Source of the DNA: Defluviitaleaceae bacterium
Lineage (GTDB): Bacteria; Bacillota; Clostridia; Lachnospirales; WQUN01
Assembly (NCBI GenBank): GCA_009779835.1
Contig: WRBD01000006.1
Coordinates: forward strand, 1-64,000
Reading direction: 5' to 3'
DNA: 64,000 nt
The notes beneath the pieces were generated by a model that had not been told where the DNA came from, made no database searches, and saw nothing but the letters and a program-made list of their open reading frames with translations. The position numbers and the translations under genes are program-made. How positions within the stretch are numbered: the stretch's first letter is position 1; every line of letters begins with the position of its first letter. Shown here one piece after another: positions 43,218 through 52,303 of the stretch.

Positions 43218-43751
43218 TTACATCGGATGCGCCAAAATTTCAGTGATTGGCTTTGTACGGCACATATCAATTAATTCTTCCATAAGGCTGTAATTGCTTA
43301 TTCGAAAATCCCGGAAACGCCCAAGTCCCGTTCTGGGGTCGGAGAGGAAGCCCAATAAGACCCAGTCTTTGGGGTTTAGGATATCATCGGCGGTTAATTT
43401 TCCGGCATCTACTTTGTCAACTTGTTCAAGCATTTCATCGAATTTTGTGAGGTCGAATCGGTCCTTGAAGTATTCGTAAACTACCCGCGCTGCGCTGTCC
43501 ATTTTTCTCAGCGAACCAACGAAACCTTCGGGCTTGCCGATTCTTTCCCATTCGCTGGTGTGGTGGTCAAACCACATTCCGCAACCCGCTACATACGGCA
43601 CGTTTGCAAGAATATCATTCGCGGTAACGCGAACATGACCATCCTGTAAATCCTTCGGGTGGACGAAACGCCACTTTCCGATAAGCCCTATTTCGCGAAG
43701 AAGCACAGCACATGCCAAGCCGTCAAAGTCTGACCTTGTAAGTAAATCCAT
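43218..43751 (-). pseudogene. DHH phosphoesterase, N-terminal part before a frameshift
   Basis: DHH-superfamily phosphoesterase head: MDLLTRSDFDGLACAVLL (DxD metal site), then WFDHHTSEW (DHH motif). It ends in LAHPM and a stop where the family continues into a linker and DHHA1 domain, which lies in another frame at 42847-43209. A single missing base is the simplest cause, by sequencing error or recent mutation. AGGGATTCC upstream provides the ribosome site. Substrate class: short nucleotides, cyclic-di-nucleotides or polyphosphate, not resolvable here. Confidence 0.8.
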
Positions 43752-43768
43752 AGGAATCCCTCCGAGTT

Positions 43769-44590
43769 TTATTTATATATCCCGACTCTCACCAAGCCGT
43801 ATTTTGCAAGCTCATTTTCCGGGTTCAAATATAATGCTTTTTCAAATGAATACTTTGCTTGAGTGTATTGCATTTTATTAAAATACCGAACTCCCTTGTT
43901 GTAATGCATTTTAGCACGAAAAACTTTATTACGCCACTGTGCGGATATATGCACCGAGCCAAGCACACAAAGTATCAGCGCGGCAATAACCACAGGAATG
44001 CTTGGAATTATGAAGCCCACGAAAACCAGCAGAAAGCCTATTATTCCAAATGCGGGGTTTATCGTGACGGAATCCGCAGCCATTCTGGCGTGGGTTTTAA
44101 TGTTTTGTGTATAGTTGTCCAAATCGTTAGGGGTGCGTGTTTTTTGCTTTTCGTCGTAATTTTGCGGGCGCGGGCGGGATGGTGGCACAGGGACATCTTT
44201 TTTTAGAATCTTGTATTCAGAAATTTGCCCCATATACAGCTTAAATAATATACTGATTACCGATTTTAGGTTTTGCCCCTTCGCGGAACACACTTTCTTC
44301 GATACCTTTAATAGATAATACCGCTCTTCTTCATAACTGTCCAGCGGGGAAATTACTATTCTGTTATCATCGGATCGATAAGAAATATCGGTGCGCATAA
44401 CATAGCCATCTGTGTCGGTTACTTCCATGTTCTTTTCGTTTACGGAACTCTCATCGAGTGGAATATTGAAGCGTATATACCAATGAACGGTTTCTATATC
44501 GCCTGTTCCCGTTAATTTTACCTTGATTTTATCTTGTAATTTAGGGTCGGAGACAGCTACGCGGATTTTTGGATTGCTTTTTCCCAGCAT
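43769..44590 (-). CDS. Membrane protein with Ig-like N-domain and C-terminal TPR
   Basis: No named family recognised. Residues 1 to about 130 form a beta-rich domain resembling bacterial Ig-like or SbsA-type modules (RFNIPLDESSVNEKNMEVTD). A proline-rich linker follows (PVPPSRPRPQN). Two membrane helices (about 190-230, FGIIGFLLVFVGFIIPSIPV) come next, and a C-terminal segment has one or two TPR-like repeats (GVRYFNKMQYTQAKYSFEKALYLNP). GGAGGG 5 bases before ATG 44590 fixes the start. The domain order suggests a membrane-anchored scaffold, function unknown. Confidence 0.7.
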   Translation of the reverse strand: MLGKSNPKIRVAVSDPKLQDKIKVKLTGTGDIETVHWYIRFNIPLDESSVNEKNMEVTDTDGYVMRTDISYRSDDNRIVISPLDSYEEERYYLLKVSKKVCSAKGQNLKSVISILFKLYMGQISEYKILKKDVPVPPSRPRPQNYDEKQKTRTPNDLDNYTQNIKTHARMAADSVTINPAFGIIGFLLVFVGFIIPSIPVVIAALILCVLGSVHISAQWRNKVFRAKMHYNKGVRYFNKMQYTQAKYSFEKALYLNPENELAKYGLVRVGIYK

Positions 44591-44653
44591 GTCGCCCTCC
44601 GTTTGTATGTTTGTTGTGAAATCATAATACATTATTTGGGTGAAATGTACAAT

Positions 44654-44680
44654 AAAAAAAGAGGAGAAAAATTCTCCTCT
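44654..44680 (-). terminator. Terminator after murA
   Basis: On the minus strand AGAGGAGAA pairs with TTCTCCTCT, followed by a run of seven T. It begins at the murA stop codon. Confidence 0.9.
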
Positions 44681-45954
44681 TAAACTATTTCTAATTTAAT
44701 GTCTCCGCCGAGTGATGTTAAATCTTTTTCGATGCTTTCGTAGCCGCGTTCTACGAATTCGGAGTTTTGTACAATTGTTTCGCCGTCGGCGGAAAGAGCC
44801 GCAAGAACTAATGCCGCGCCGCATCGTAAATCATGCGCTGCTACGTTTGCGCCGCGAAGTCGTTCTACTCCGTCGATTTCAAACGTTTGCTTGTCGGCTG
44901 TTAAATGAATGTTCGCACCCATTTTTCGTAATTCAGGTACATGGCTGTTTCTTCCTTCAAAAATTGTTTCCGTGATTTCGCTTCGTTTGTCCGCGATGGA
45001 TAGCGCAGCCACGAATTGTGCCTGCATATCGGTCAGGAAGCCGGGGTGAACTTTTGTGATTATTCGCCCGGCGGCTTTTAGACGTTTCGGTGCGTGAAGT
45101 GTAACAGAATTTTCTTCTGCGCGTAAATTGCATCCCATTTCCGAAAGATACATCGTAAACGGCGCGAGTTCAAACGGGCGTACATTTGTAAGTTTGATAT
45201 CGCCTGTGGTCATTGCTGCCGCGACAAGATAAGTCCCCGCGACTATTCTGTCGGGAATAATTTCGTGTGCGATTTTTTTGCGGAAATTTTTATTCGTGCC
45301 GTTAATTATAATTGTTCCCGTTCCCGCGCCTCGAATTTCCGCGCCAAGTTTTTTTAAGAACAACGCAAGGTCTGAGATTTCCGGCTCGCGGGCGGCGTTT
45401 TCAATTACGGTTTCGCCTTTTGCTTTCACTGCGGCAATTAAAAGATTTTCCGTCGCGCCAACACTTGGAAAGTCCAGTTTAATTTTCGCGCCGTTTAGTC
45501 CGTTTTCACCGATTTTGCAAAAAAGTTTTTTTTCCTCTTCGCAAATTTTCGCGCCCATCGCTTCAAGGCCTCTTATGTGCAGATTAATTGCCCGCTCGCC
45601 GAGGTTGCAGCCGCCTGGCAACGCCAAATTTACTTTTCCCGTTTGCGCAAGCAATGCGCCCATAAATAAAATGGAAGAGCGCATTTTTTTCACACATTCG
45701 TCGGGAATTTCGTGGCTTAAATCTTTTGCGGGGTAGATTTTTAGCGTGTTCTCCAAAAATTCTGTGCGAAAACCGATTCCCTCCAAAATTTTTATTGTTT
45801 CGAGGGTATCGGAAATTCGCGGGCAATTGTGAATTATTGTTTCGCTTTCGTTCAGGCACGCGGCGGCTAGAATCGGCAACACAGAGTTTTTTGCGCCGCC
45901 AATCGAAAGCTCGCCCGAAAGACGCTTTCCTCCGCGTATTCGGTATTGTCGCAT
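44680..45954 (-). CDS. murA: UDP-N-acetylglucosamine 1-carboxyvinyltransferase
   Basis: First committed step of peptidoglycan synthesis: transfer of enolpyruvate from PEP to UDP-GlcNAc. EPSP-synthase-like two-domain fold. Features are GGKRLSGELSIGGAKNSVLPILAA (Lys-Asn site), the catalytic Cys in PGGCNLGERAINLHIRG, and HPGFLTDMQAQ. Length 424 from ATG 45954 is usual; a longer frame to 45999 lacks the family match. The Cys form is the fosfomycin-sensitive type in principle. A 40-base imperfect dyad lies just upstream. Confidence 0.95.
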   Translation of the reverse strand: MRQYRIRGGKRLSGELSIGGAKNSVLPILAAACLNESETIIHNCPRISDTLETIKILEGIGFRTEFLENTLKIYPAKDLSHEIPDECVKKMRSSILFMGALLAQTGKVNLALPGGCNLGERAINLHIRGLEAMGAKICEEEKKLFCKIGENGLNGAKIKLDFPSVGATENLLIAAVKAKGETVIENAAREPEISDLALFLKKLGAEIRGAGTGTIIINGTNKNFRKKIAHEIIPDRIVAGTYLVAAAMTTGDIKLTNVRPFELAPFTMYLSEMGCNLRAEENSVTLHAPKRLKAAGRIITKVHPGFLTDMQAQFVAALSIADKRSEITETIFEGRNSHVPELRKMGANIHLTADKQTFEIDGVERLRGANVAAHDLRCGAALVLAALSADGETIVQNSEFVERGYESIEKDLTSLGGDIKLEIV

Positions 45955-45970
45955 AGCCTTCACATCTCCC

Positions 45971-46010
45971 CTTGTTAGGCATGTGATACTATATGCCATG
46001 CCTTGACAAG
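45971..46010 (-). promoter_or_regulatory. Dyad in the murA leader
   Basis: CTTGT-T-AGGCATG and CATGCCT-TG-ACAAG form a stem of about 12 pairs around a 13-base loop that contains TATAGT on the minus strand. It could be an operator over the promoter or an mRNA hairpin. It ends about 16 bases before the murA start. Confidence 0.45.
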
Positions 46011-46046
46011 TGGTGACGGGCTGTGAAAGTTAGCGGGGTTACATAT

Positions 46047-48389
46047 TTAGTTGCATCGTTCGCAACCGCCGTGCGGGCAAAACGTCGGGTAGATACCTAC
46101 CAGAACCCTCGCAAGGCGTGTGAGGTCTGCTGTGGTTGGCTGTCCTTCGCCGCAGGTTATGTTTGCGGCGCGGAGGTCTATTGTTACGTAGTATTTGGCA
46201 AGATAATGTGCAAGAATTGTTGCGCTTTCGGAGGTTACGTGTCCGCTGCCGCCGACATCGCCCTTTTTAGGCGGCTGAACCCTTACCTCGCCATTTACAA
46301 TATGAATATTCAATTTATCTCCGTTTACATTTTCCGGTGTATTTTCACCACCATAAGCGTTCCCGAAGGTTACAGTTATCGGAAGCTTGCGATTGGTAGC
46401 CATGTTCGGACAAACCGAGAAAGTTAAAGTCAACAATTCGCCGTTTAGAATTATGTTTTCCGTTCGCCCCTCCCAACCCATGAATACATAATCTCCGACG
46501 TCTATTAAATCATGGGGAGGGGTAAAACTGACTTGCAAGTCGGCGTTGGCTAAGGTGTAATTTTCTAGGGTAAGTTCGTCGGGGAACTCGATTCGCATGA
46601 ACATTGTCGCAAAGCCGGGGTTGTCGGAAATTCGTATTTGTACTTTGACTTCATCGCCTGGGTCTGCAAATACCGTGGAGACGGTCAAAGTCGATACGGT
46701 TGGGTCTGGCGTAGAGATTGGTGTGGGTGTTGGGGTAGGTGTCGGATCGGTTCCGGCGGGGACAACTTTAATTACGATACCGGTGATTGTAAGGTTTGCA
46801 TTGGCGGGAGTTGCGCCCAAGGTGATATCGCCGTTTGTTGAGGCGTTAATCGTTGCTTGTAATTGTTCGCGGGTCAAATCAAGGGTTTGCGAGAATGGGT
46901 GGGTTGAACCCGAGCCTGTTGTCGTCGAAGTCCATGCATTAGTTTGACCGGTAACGCTTTCAAGACGGATTTGCGAAGAACCCGCAACATTCAAAATTCC
47001 TGTGTATTCAATTCTTATATTGTTGCTTGTTCCGCTTGGTAACGCAGCAAGCAGCGCGGAAGCTCTGAGTCTTACTCCCTGCGAAGTCCCGCTTCTTCCG
47101 ATAAATGCTATCGAACGGGTAGGCTCGTCATTTCTAGTTATTGAACCGCCGGAGCCTATACCGGTTCCTCGCGTTATCGGGTGGAGAGTTCCTGATTGTA
47201 TATTGCTCCAGTCCGGGTCAGTTTGCATATCGTAAACCATGCCGGGCTGCGGGGTTGGTGTTGTGGTGGGTGTCGGTGTAGGAGTGGGTGTAGGAGTTGG
47301 GATGGGTGTCGGTGTAGAAGTGGGTGTAGGAGTTATAGTGGGTGTCGGTGTCGGTGTGGGTGTCGGTGTCGGTGTAGGAGTGGGTGTCGGTGTAGGAGTT
47401 GTGATGGGTGTTGGTGTAGGAGTGGGCGTAGGAGTTGGGGTGGGTGTAGGAGTTGTCGTAGGAGTTGGAGTGGGTGTAGATGTCGGCGTAGGTGTCGGTG
47501 TGCGTTGCGGGAAGAACCTAAACGCGTCCCACATCTCACTACCCGCATGACTAAATAAATTATTCCAGCCGATGACATTATTTGGGGTATTCATAAAATT
47601 GTTGTGAACATCAAGCCACCCAAGCGAAGGATTATTTGACACATCCAGTCCGGTTAATTGATTTCCTCCGGCAAAAAGTGCTTGAAGCGCAGAAAAGTGT
47701 TGAAGCCCTGCAAGGCTGGTTATATTTCGATTTCTTACATCCATATCCGGTATCGAATTTACATGGCTTAGAAAAACGGGTGCAGGTGCGGGAACGCCTA
47801 TTATTTCTCTTACCGCCGCAAGGAAATTGGGGCATGTGAAGTCGGCGGTTATGTTAACTTCCGAGCGTTGCGGGAAAAACCTAAGCTCACTCCCATTCCA
47901 CCCGACAACATCATTCGGGGTATTCATAATATTATTGTGAACATCAAGCCACCAAAGTGAAGGATTGTTTGATACGTCTAATTTGGATAATTGGTTCCCG
48001 CTGGCATCAAGTCGCGCAAGCGCAGGGTTGTTTGACAAATCCAACTCGGTTAAACGATTGCCCGAAACATCTAAATCCCTAAGCGCGGAAAAGTGTTGAA
48101 TCCCTGCAAGGCTGATTATATTGAGGTTCGCGATTTGCAGAGTATTTATCGTATTTACATGATGCAATAAAATGGGTGCATGTGGTGGGATTTCCAACCC
48201 ATTTCTAATCACCCAAATGAAAGTAGGACAAACAAAGTCGGCGGTTATGTCCATATTGGCATTGAAAGATGTTACTTCGTTAGGGTTGCCGGTTTCTTCA
48301 TAGTAATTTTTTGCCGTCACAGGAAAACCCCATGCAACCAATATAAAAATCATATAAATACATAAAAACCTTTTCAAACTACTGTACAT
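46047..48389 (-). CDS. Secreted LRR, cohesin-like and dockerin-like multidomain protein
   Basis: 780 residues. A signal peptide (about 1-27) is followed by two copies of an about 120-residue leucine-rich block ([28 protein letters not shown] units, about 40-165 and 170-285). Then come a Thr-Pro linker (about 296-383), a beta-rich module that may bind carbohydrate (about 390-545), and a second short Thr-Pro linker. A cohesin-like domain follows (about 568-705, [21 protein letters not shown]). The end is dockerin-like: [22 protein letters not shown] and a degenerate second repeat [12 protein letters not shown]. It closes with CPHGGCERC. Calcium ligands of both dockerin repeats are poorly conserved. 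LRRs suggest protein binding outside the cell, and cohesin/dockerin suggest assembly with other surface proteins. No cellulase is in the window. Confidence 0.8.
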   Translation of the reverse strand: MYSSLKRFLCIYMIFILVAWGFPVTAKNYYEETGNPNEVTSFNANMDITADFVCPTFIWVIRNGLEIPPHAPILLHHVNTINTLQIANLNIISLAGIQHFSALRDLDVSGNRLTELDLSNNPALARLDASGNQLSKLDVSNNPSLWWLDVHNNIMNTPNDVVGWNGSELRFFPQRSEVNITADFTCPNFLAAVREIIGVPAPAPVFLSHVNSIPDMDVRNRNITSLAGLQHFSALQALFAGGNQLTGLDVSNNPSLGWLDVHNNFMNTPNNVIGWNNLFSHAGSEMWDAFRFFPQRTPTPTPTSTPTPTPTTTPTPTPTPTPTPTPTPITTPTPTPTPTPTPTPTPTPTPTITPTPTSTPTPIPTPTPTPTPTPTTTPTPQPGMVYDMQTDPDWSNIQSGTLHPITRGTGIGSGGSITRNDEPTRSIAFIGRSGTSQGVRLRASALLAALPSGTSNNIRIEYTGILNVAGSSQIRLESVTGQTNAWTSTTTGSGSTHPFSQTLDLTREQLQATINASTNGDITLGATPANANLTITGIVIKVVPAGTDPTPTPTPTPISTPDPTVSTLTVSTVFADPGDEVKVQIRISDNPGFATMFMRIEFPDELTLENYTLANADLQVSFTPPHDLIDVGDYVFMGWEGRTENIILNGELLTLTFSVCPNMATNRKLPITVTFGNAYGGENTPENVNGDKLNIHIVNGEVRVQPPKKGDVGGSGHVTSESATILAHYLAKYYVTIDLRAANITCGEGQPTTADLTRLARVLVGIYPTFCPHGGCERCN
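46707..46746. repeat. Short Thr-Pro-encoding repeat
   Basis: GGTGTNGG-type six-base units within the LRR-cohesin gene, encoding the second Thr-Pro linker. Confidence 0.6.
47241..47502. repeat. Low-complexity tandem repeat encoding a Thr-Pro linker
   Basis: About 260 bases of degenerate 6/12-base units (GGTGTCGGTGTAGGAGTGGG on the plus strand) encode alternating Thr-Pro on the minus strand. Such tracts change length by replication slippage and are prone to assembly error. Open frames on the plus strand here are by-products of the repeat. Confidence 0.85.
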
Positions 48390-48465
48390 ACTATTTATCC
48401 CTCCATCTTCCTTTCTCAGTCAATTGTAGCACTCGAAGTTATGATGTCAATAAACTTTTAAATCT

Positions 48466-48495
48466 TTGACATTGGTATAAAAGAGGGTTTAAAAT
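48466..48495 (+). promoter_or_regulatory. Promoter for miaA-hfq-ynbB
   Basis: TTGACA (48466-48471) and TAAAAT (48490-48495), spacer 18, with a consensus -35. It lies 18 bases before the miaA start. Confidence 0.65.
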
Positions 48496-48512
48496 TATTT
48501 CGGGTGATTTTC

Positions 48513-49442
48513 ATGCGAAAAATTTTTGTAATCGGTGGGCCGACTGCGAGCGGAAAAACGGCGGTTGCTGTGGAGCTTGCGAAAAAAAAATACGGAGAGG
48601 TTATTTCTGCGGATTCCATGCAGGTTTACATGGGTATGGATATAGGTACTGCGAAGCCCACGGAAGTTGAAATGTTGGGAATTCATCATCATTTGTTAAG
48701 CATAATTAAACCAGACGAAAATTTTTCCGTTGCAGAGTTTCAAAAACGTGCGGTCGATGCAATTGAAAATATTTTTTCACGCGGAAAAATTCCGATTATA
48801 GCGGGTGGGACGGGATTTTATATTAACGCAGTTCTTTACGGCACGAAGTTTTCTTCCGAAGAGAGTAGGGAAGGGGAGTTACGTAAAATTTTCGCGGCGG
48901 AAGCACTTGAAAAAGGAGCAGAATTTTTGCATGTGAAATTACAAAAAAAAGACCCTGAATATGCCGCAACAATTCATGCAAATAATATTAAACGTGTTGC
49001 ACGTGCTCTTGCGTACTGCGAAGCAACCGGCGGATTATTTTCCGAATACAACGCCGCGCAAAAAGAAAAAAAAACTGCCGCGCTTTTTGACGCGGTTTTT
49101 TTCGTGCTTTCGATGCCGCGCGAAATTTTGTATAAGCGAATAAATTCTCGCGTAATTGCAATGTTCGACACCGGGTTAGTCGACGAAGTGCGAAATTTGC
49201 TTGAAAAAGGTTATGACAAAGGGCTTGCGGCAATGCTTGGAATAGGCTATAAAGAGACAGTACAATTTATTAACGGTGAGTTAACGCAAACCGAAGCAAT
49301 CGCGGCGATTCAACAAGCCACGCGCAATTACGCAAAGCGTCAGGAAACGTGGTTTCGCAACCAAACCCCGAATGCGTGTGTTTTACAAGCACACGGAAAA
49401 ACTGCCGAAGAATTAGCGGAAGAAATTTTGAAAGGGAGATGA
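48513..49442 (+). CDS. miaA: tRNA dimethylallyltransferase
   Basis: Adds dimethylallyl to N6 of A37 in tRNAs reading UNN codons. The P-loop is GGPTASGKTAVAVELA, followed by ISADSMQVYMGMDIGTAKPT, IAGGTGFYINAVLYG, and the C-terminal MLGIGYKE region with ATRNYAKRQETWFR. Length 309 is normal. GGGTGA 5 bases before ATG 48513 sets the start. It is followed immediately by hfq, the standard bacterial order. Confidence 0.96.
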   Translation: MRKIFVIGGPTASGKTAVAVELAKKKYGEVISADSMQVYMGMDIGTAKPTEVEMLGIHHHLLSIIKPDENFSVAEFQKRAVDAIENIFSRGKIPIIAGGTGFYINAVLYGTKFSSEESREGELRKIFAAEALEKGAEFLHVKLQKKDPEYAATIHANNIKRVARALAYCEATGGLFSEYNAAQKEKKTAALFDAVFFVLSMPREILYKRINSRVIAMFDTGLVDEVRNLLEKGYDKGLAAMLGIGYKETVQFINGELTQTEAIAAIQQATRNYAKRQETWFRNQTPNACVLQAHGKTAEELAEEILKGR

Positions 49443-49444
49443 CA

Positions 49445-49669
49445 ATGGCAACAGTAAACTACCAAGACCAATTATTAAGTGCGGTGCGAAAAGAAAATAT
49501 GCCCGTGACAATCTACTTAACGAGCGGCTTTCAAATACGCGGTTTAATTCGCAATTTTGACGCTTATGTAGTAATCGTAGAAAGCGACGGCAAGCAGCAA
49601 ATGGTTTACAAACACGCGATTTCTACCATTGTTCCGTTGAAAACGATTGAGAATTTAGGTCATGTATAA
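49445..49669 (+). CDS. hfq: RNA chaperone Hfq
   Basis: Sm-like hexameric protein that helps small RNAs act on mRNA. Sm1 is QDQLLSAVRKENMPVTIYLTSGFQIRGLIRNFD, and Sm2 shows the hallmark YKHAIST (YKHAI). It is 74 residues with a short C-terminal tail, as in Firmicutes. GGGAG 8 bases before ATG 49445 decides the start; the open frame continues upstream into miaA. It ends inside the start of the next gene. Confidence 0.95.
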   Translation: MATVNYQDQLLSAVRKENMPVTIYLTSGFQIRGLIRNFDAYVVIVESDGKQQMVYKHAISTIVPLKTIENLGHV

Positions 49670-50933
49670 ATTTTTAACAAGCCACATGGGAATAAACCCC
49701 CAAGTGGCTTCTTTTGTGGCTGAGACGGAAGCAGAGCTTGCCGCGCTTTTCGCAAAGGCGGATGAAATCGCTGCCGTGAATCATCTAAAAGTATTATACG
49801 CGATGCAAATGGCGCGGTTAAGCGATTCACATTTCAACGATTCAACCGGATACGGTTATCACGATGAAGGCCGCGAAGTTTTGGAAAAAATTTTCGCAAA
49901 TATTTTTCATGCGGAAGCGGCTTTGGTGCGTCCACAGATTATTTCGGGAACTCATGCGCTTGCGGCGGCTTTGTTTGGGAATCTTCGTCCGGGCGATGTG
50001 CTTTTTTCGCCCGTTGGCAAACCTTATGACACGCTCGAAAGCGTGATTGGAATTCGCACCGCGCCGGGTTCGCTTGCGGAATACGGAATAATTTACCGTC
50101 AGGCGGAACTATTGGAAAACGGTGATTTTGATTTTAACACAATTAACGCAATCCTTGACGAACAGCCAAAAATGGTGACAATTCAACGCTCGAAAGGATA
50201 TTCGTGGCGGAAATCTTTCGCGCCGCAGGAAATTTTCGAATTAATTAAATGTATACGTTCGCGCTCTCCGCATACAATAATACTTGTTGATAATTGCTAC
50301 GGCGAATTTGTTTCGGCGGACGAGCCTATTGAAGCCGACTTGCTTGCCGGTTCGCTGATTAAAAATCCCGGCGGAGGAATCGCGCCCGGCGGCGGATACA
50401 TTGTCGGCAAGAAAAAATATGTAGAGGCAGCGGCGGAACGATTAACCGCGCCCGGCTTGGGAAGTGCGGTCGGCCCGACTCTCGGGCTTACACGAACGTT
50501 TTTACAGGGGCTTTTCTTCGCGCCGCAAGTTGTTTCTGCCGCCGTGAAAGGCGCGATTCTGACGGCGGCAGTGTTTTCAAAACTCGGCTTTGATGTGAAC
50601 CCCGGCGTTTCCGATTTGCGTTCAGACATCGTGCAGGCAATAAAACTTGGCACTCCCGAAAATGTACAAGCCTTTTGCCGTGGAATACAAAAAGCCGCGC
50701 CTGTAGACTCCTTCGTTACACCTGAACCCGCGCCGATGCCGGGCTACGCACATGGCGTAATAATGGCAGGCGGCACTTTCGTTCAAGGTTCGTCAATTGA
50801 GCTTTCCGCCGATGCACCCATGCGCGAGCCATACATCGTATATTTTCAAGGCGGTCTGACCGCACCGCACTCGCAAGCGGGAGTTGTTTTTGCGTTACAA
50901 GAATTATTTAATGAAGGGCGAGTGAGTTTGTAA
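49662..50933 (+). CDS. ynbB: PLP-dependent methionine gamma-lyase-related protein (YnbB family)
   Basis: Member of the aluminium-resistance/YnbB group of cystathionine-synthase-like PLP enzymes. Motifs are RLSDSHFNDSTGYGYHDEGRE, RPQIISGTHALAAALFGNL, the PLP-region TIQRSKGYSWRKS, and VDNCYGEFVSADEP. Length 423 is normal. The gene overlaps hfq by 8 bases. The miaA-hfq-ynbB order matches Bacillus and Clostridium. Substrate not established; no glnR follows here. Confidence 0.92.
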   Translation: MYKFLTSHMGINPQVASFVAETEAELAALFAKADEIAAVNHLKVLYAMQMARLSDSHFNDSTGYGYHDEGREVLEKIFANIFHAEAALVRPQIISGTHALAAALFGNLRPGDVLFSPVGKPYDTLESVIGIRTAPGSLAEYGIIYRQAELLENGDFDFNTINAILDEQPKMVTIQRSKGYSWRKSFAPQEIFELIKCIRSRSPHTIILVDNCYGEFVSADEPIEADLLAGSLIKNPGGGIAPGGGYIVGKKKYVEAAAERLTAPGLGSAVGPTLGLTRTFLQGLFFAPQVVSAAVKGAILTAAVFSKLGFDVNPGVSDLRSDIVQAIKLGTPENVQAFCRGIQKAAPVDSFVTPEPAPMPGYAHGVIMAGGTFVQGSSIELSADAPMREPYIVYFQGGLTAPHSQAGVVFALQELFNEGRVSL

Positions 50934-50936
50934 CTT

Positions 50937-51209
50937 CTAGCTACACGTTCCGCATTCAATATCCCCCGGTGTCCCCAGAGCCGCTACGGGCATACCATTA
51001 CGGTTTTTACACCCGTCTTCTTCAAGCCCGCAGATGTGAAACCGGCAATAATTACTGCCCTGTACCGGGGTTCTTGTGCAGGTGTCGGCAGAGAAGCCGG
51101 GGTGATTGTCGTTGTTGGCTTGGCATTTCTCGGCACCACAGCCTGACAAACTGAGTGCAATCGCCGTCAAGGCTGAAAGCAGAAACAGTCGGAAACATTT
51201 TTTCAACAT
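50937..51209 (-). CDS. Small cysteine-rich lipoprotein
   Basis: 90 residues: a lipoprotein signal with lipobox SLSGC (Cys about 24) and a mature part with eight further Cys and several His, in pairs such as CRFHIC and CGTC. No family recognised. Cys/His spacing suggests disulfides or metal binding. AGGAACAAAG precedes the start. It is divergent from the VanY-like gene, with the dyad 51232-51250 between them. Confidence 0.75.
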   Translation of the reverse strand: MLKKCFRLFLLSALTAIALSLSGCGAEKCQANNDNHPGFSADTCTRTPVQGSNYCRFHICGLEEDGCKNRNGMPVAALGTPGDIECGTCS

Positions 51210-51231
51210 CTTTGTTCCTCCCTCAAATTTT

Positions 51232-51250
51232 TTCTGTTATTTTAACAGAA
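51232..51250. promoter_or_regulatory. Perfect dyad between divergent genes
   Basis: TTCTGTTA (51232-51239) and TAACAGAA (51243-51250) with a 3-base centre, in the 51-base gap between the divergent lipoprotein and carboxypeptidase genes. A candidate operator or weak terminator. Confidence 0.4.
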
Positions 51251-51260
51251 CTAACCTCTT

Positions 51261-52106
51261 ATGGAAATAAAAATGAACGGAATGAAAAAAATGCACCGGA
51301 ATAATTTCGCAAAAATGACACTGGTGTCATTGACACTTGTGTCATTTTTTACACTTTTAATTACAGCTTTCCCGTGTACCGCAAACGCCCAAGACACGGG
51401 CTTACTTTGGCTTGTTAACCGTGAAAATCCGTTGTGTGAAAATTTTCATCCGAGTGATTTGGTAAATTTTCGCGGTGTGGAGCTTCGTGCCGACGCGCGT
51501 GACGCATTCATTGAAATGCTTGCGGCAATGGAAGCAGAGAAAATTTATGGGTTGAAACTTCAAAGCGCGTACAGAAATTATTCTCGTCAAAGTACAATAT
51601 TTGAAGAGAAAAAACGCGGCCTTGTTGCGAAGGGAAACAGTCCGGATGCGGCGACGGAAATCACGTCAAAATCCGTTCAGCCACCGGGCGCAAGCGAGCA
51701 TCAGCTTGGTCTTGCGCTGGACGTTAGCATAAACGGGCAGCTTTCGCAGTCTTTCGCGGAAACGAAAGCGGGCATTTGGGTTGAAAAAAATTGTCACAAA
51801 TTTGGTTTTATTATTCGTTATCCGCAATCAAAAACCGACGTTACATGCATAATTTACGAGCCGTGGCATTTGCGATATGTCGGGCATCCTCACGCGCAGA
51901 TAATGAAAGAGAAATCGCTTACACTGGAAGAATATCATTTATATTTGTCAAAAATTGATATGTATGTTGTTTGGGAAAACGACGGATATTTTTTGGTATC
52001 GCATTCAAATTCCCCGCCGGAAAAAATAAACGCAATTTTTTCCGCAACATCATTCGGCGAAAACGCTTCGTTTATAATAACGGTGAATAAATCACCGCGT
52101 ACATAA
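51261..52106 (+). CDS. D-alanyl-D-alanine carboxypeptidase, VanY/M15B family
   Basis: Zinc peptidase that trims the peptide stems of peptidoglycan outside the cell. A signal peptide (about 1-43, ends FPCTANAQD) precedes the catalytic domain. Zinc-site motifs are SEHQLGLALDVS (H, D) and EPWHLRYVG (H), with the LQSAYRNYSRQ segment before them. The C-terminal 60 residues are extra. The start could be ATG 51261, 51273 or 51282; none has a strong ribosome site (GGAAA before 51273). Codons 15-30 contain two tandem 14-base palindromes. Confidence 0.88.
   Translation: MEIKMNGMKKMHRNNFAKMTLVSLTLVSFFTLLITAFPCTANAQDTGLLWLVNRENPLCENFHPSDLVNFRGVELRADARDAFIEMLAAMEAEKIYGLKLQSAYRNYSRQSTIFEEKKRGLVAKGNSPDAATEITSKSVQPPGASEHQLGLALDVSINGQLSQSFAETKAGIWVEKNCHKFGFIIRYPQSKTDVTCIIYEPWHLRYVGHPHAQIMKEKSLTLEEYHLYLSKIDMYVVWENDGYFLVSHSNSPPEKINAIFSATSFGENASFIITVNKSPRT
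51311..51350 (+). repeat. Two tandem palindromes followed by T-run, inside the VanY-like gene
   Basis: TGACACTGGTGTCA (51316-51329) and TGACACTTGTGTCA (51331-51344), centres 15 bases apart, flanked by A5 and T6. The whole 40 bases can fold as one long or two short hairpins ending in a U-tract. They encode part of the signal peptide (LVSLTLVSF). Confidence 0.6.
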
Positions 52107-52182
52107 CTTAATATTTGGAATAGTAGAAAGTTGCTTTCGGGGCAAAATATCAAAAGGCGAAAACTCGTCTAACATTTTTAGT

Positions 52183-52211
52183 TTGACAATTTAGGATTTT
52201 TTTGCTGTAAT
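52183..52211 (+). promoter_or_regulatory. Promoter for the stalk-domain protein gene
   Basis: TTGACA (52183-52188) and TGTAAT (52206-52211), spacer 17, leaving a leader of about 85 bases before the ATG at 52304. Confidence 0.6.
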
Positions 52212-52303
52212 ATGGGAAACATAATAAATTTGCATAAATTTGGTACACGAAGACTGTTTCGTAGACCTTTTTGTGCGAAAAATAAAAAAAGGAGAGAATT
52301 CCT

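Noticed and set aside
47241..47502. CRISPR-like array
   Set aside because: The repeats are short degenerate 6/12-base units without spacers, inside a coding region.
47196..47558. Plus-strand open frames rich in Gly/Val or Cys/Arg over the Thr-Pro repeat
   Set aside because: They are by-products of the GT-rich tandem repeat that encodes the Thr-Pro linker on the minus strand.
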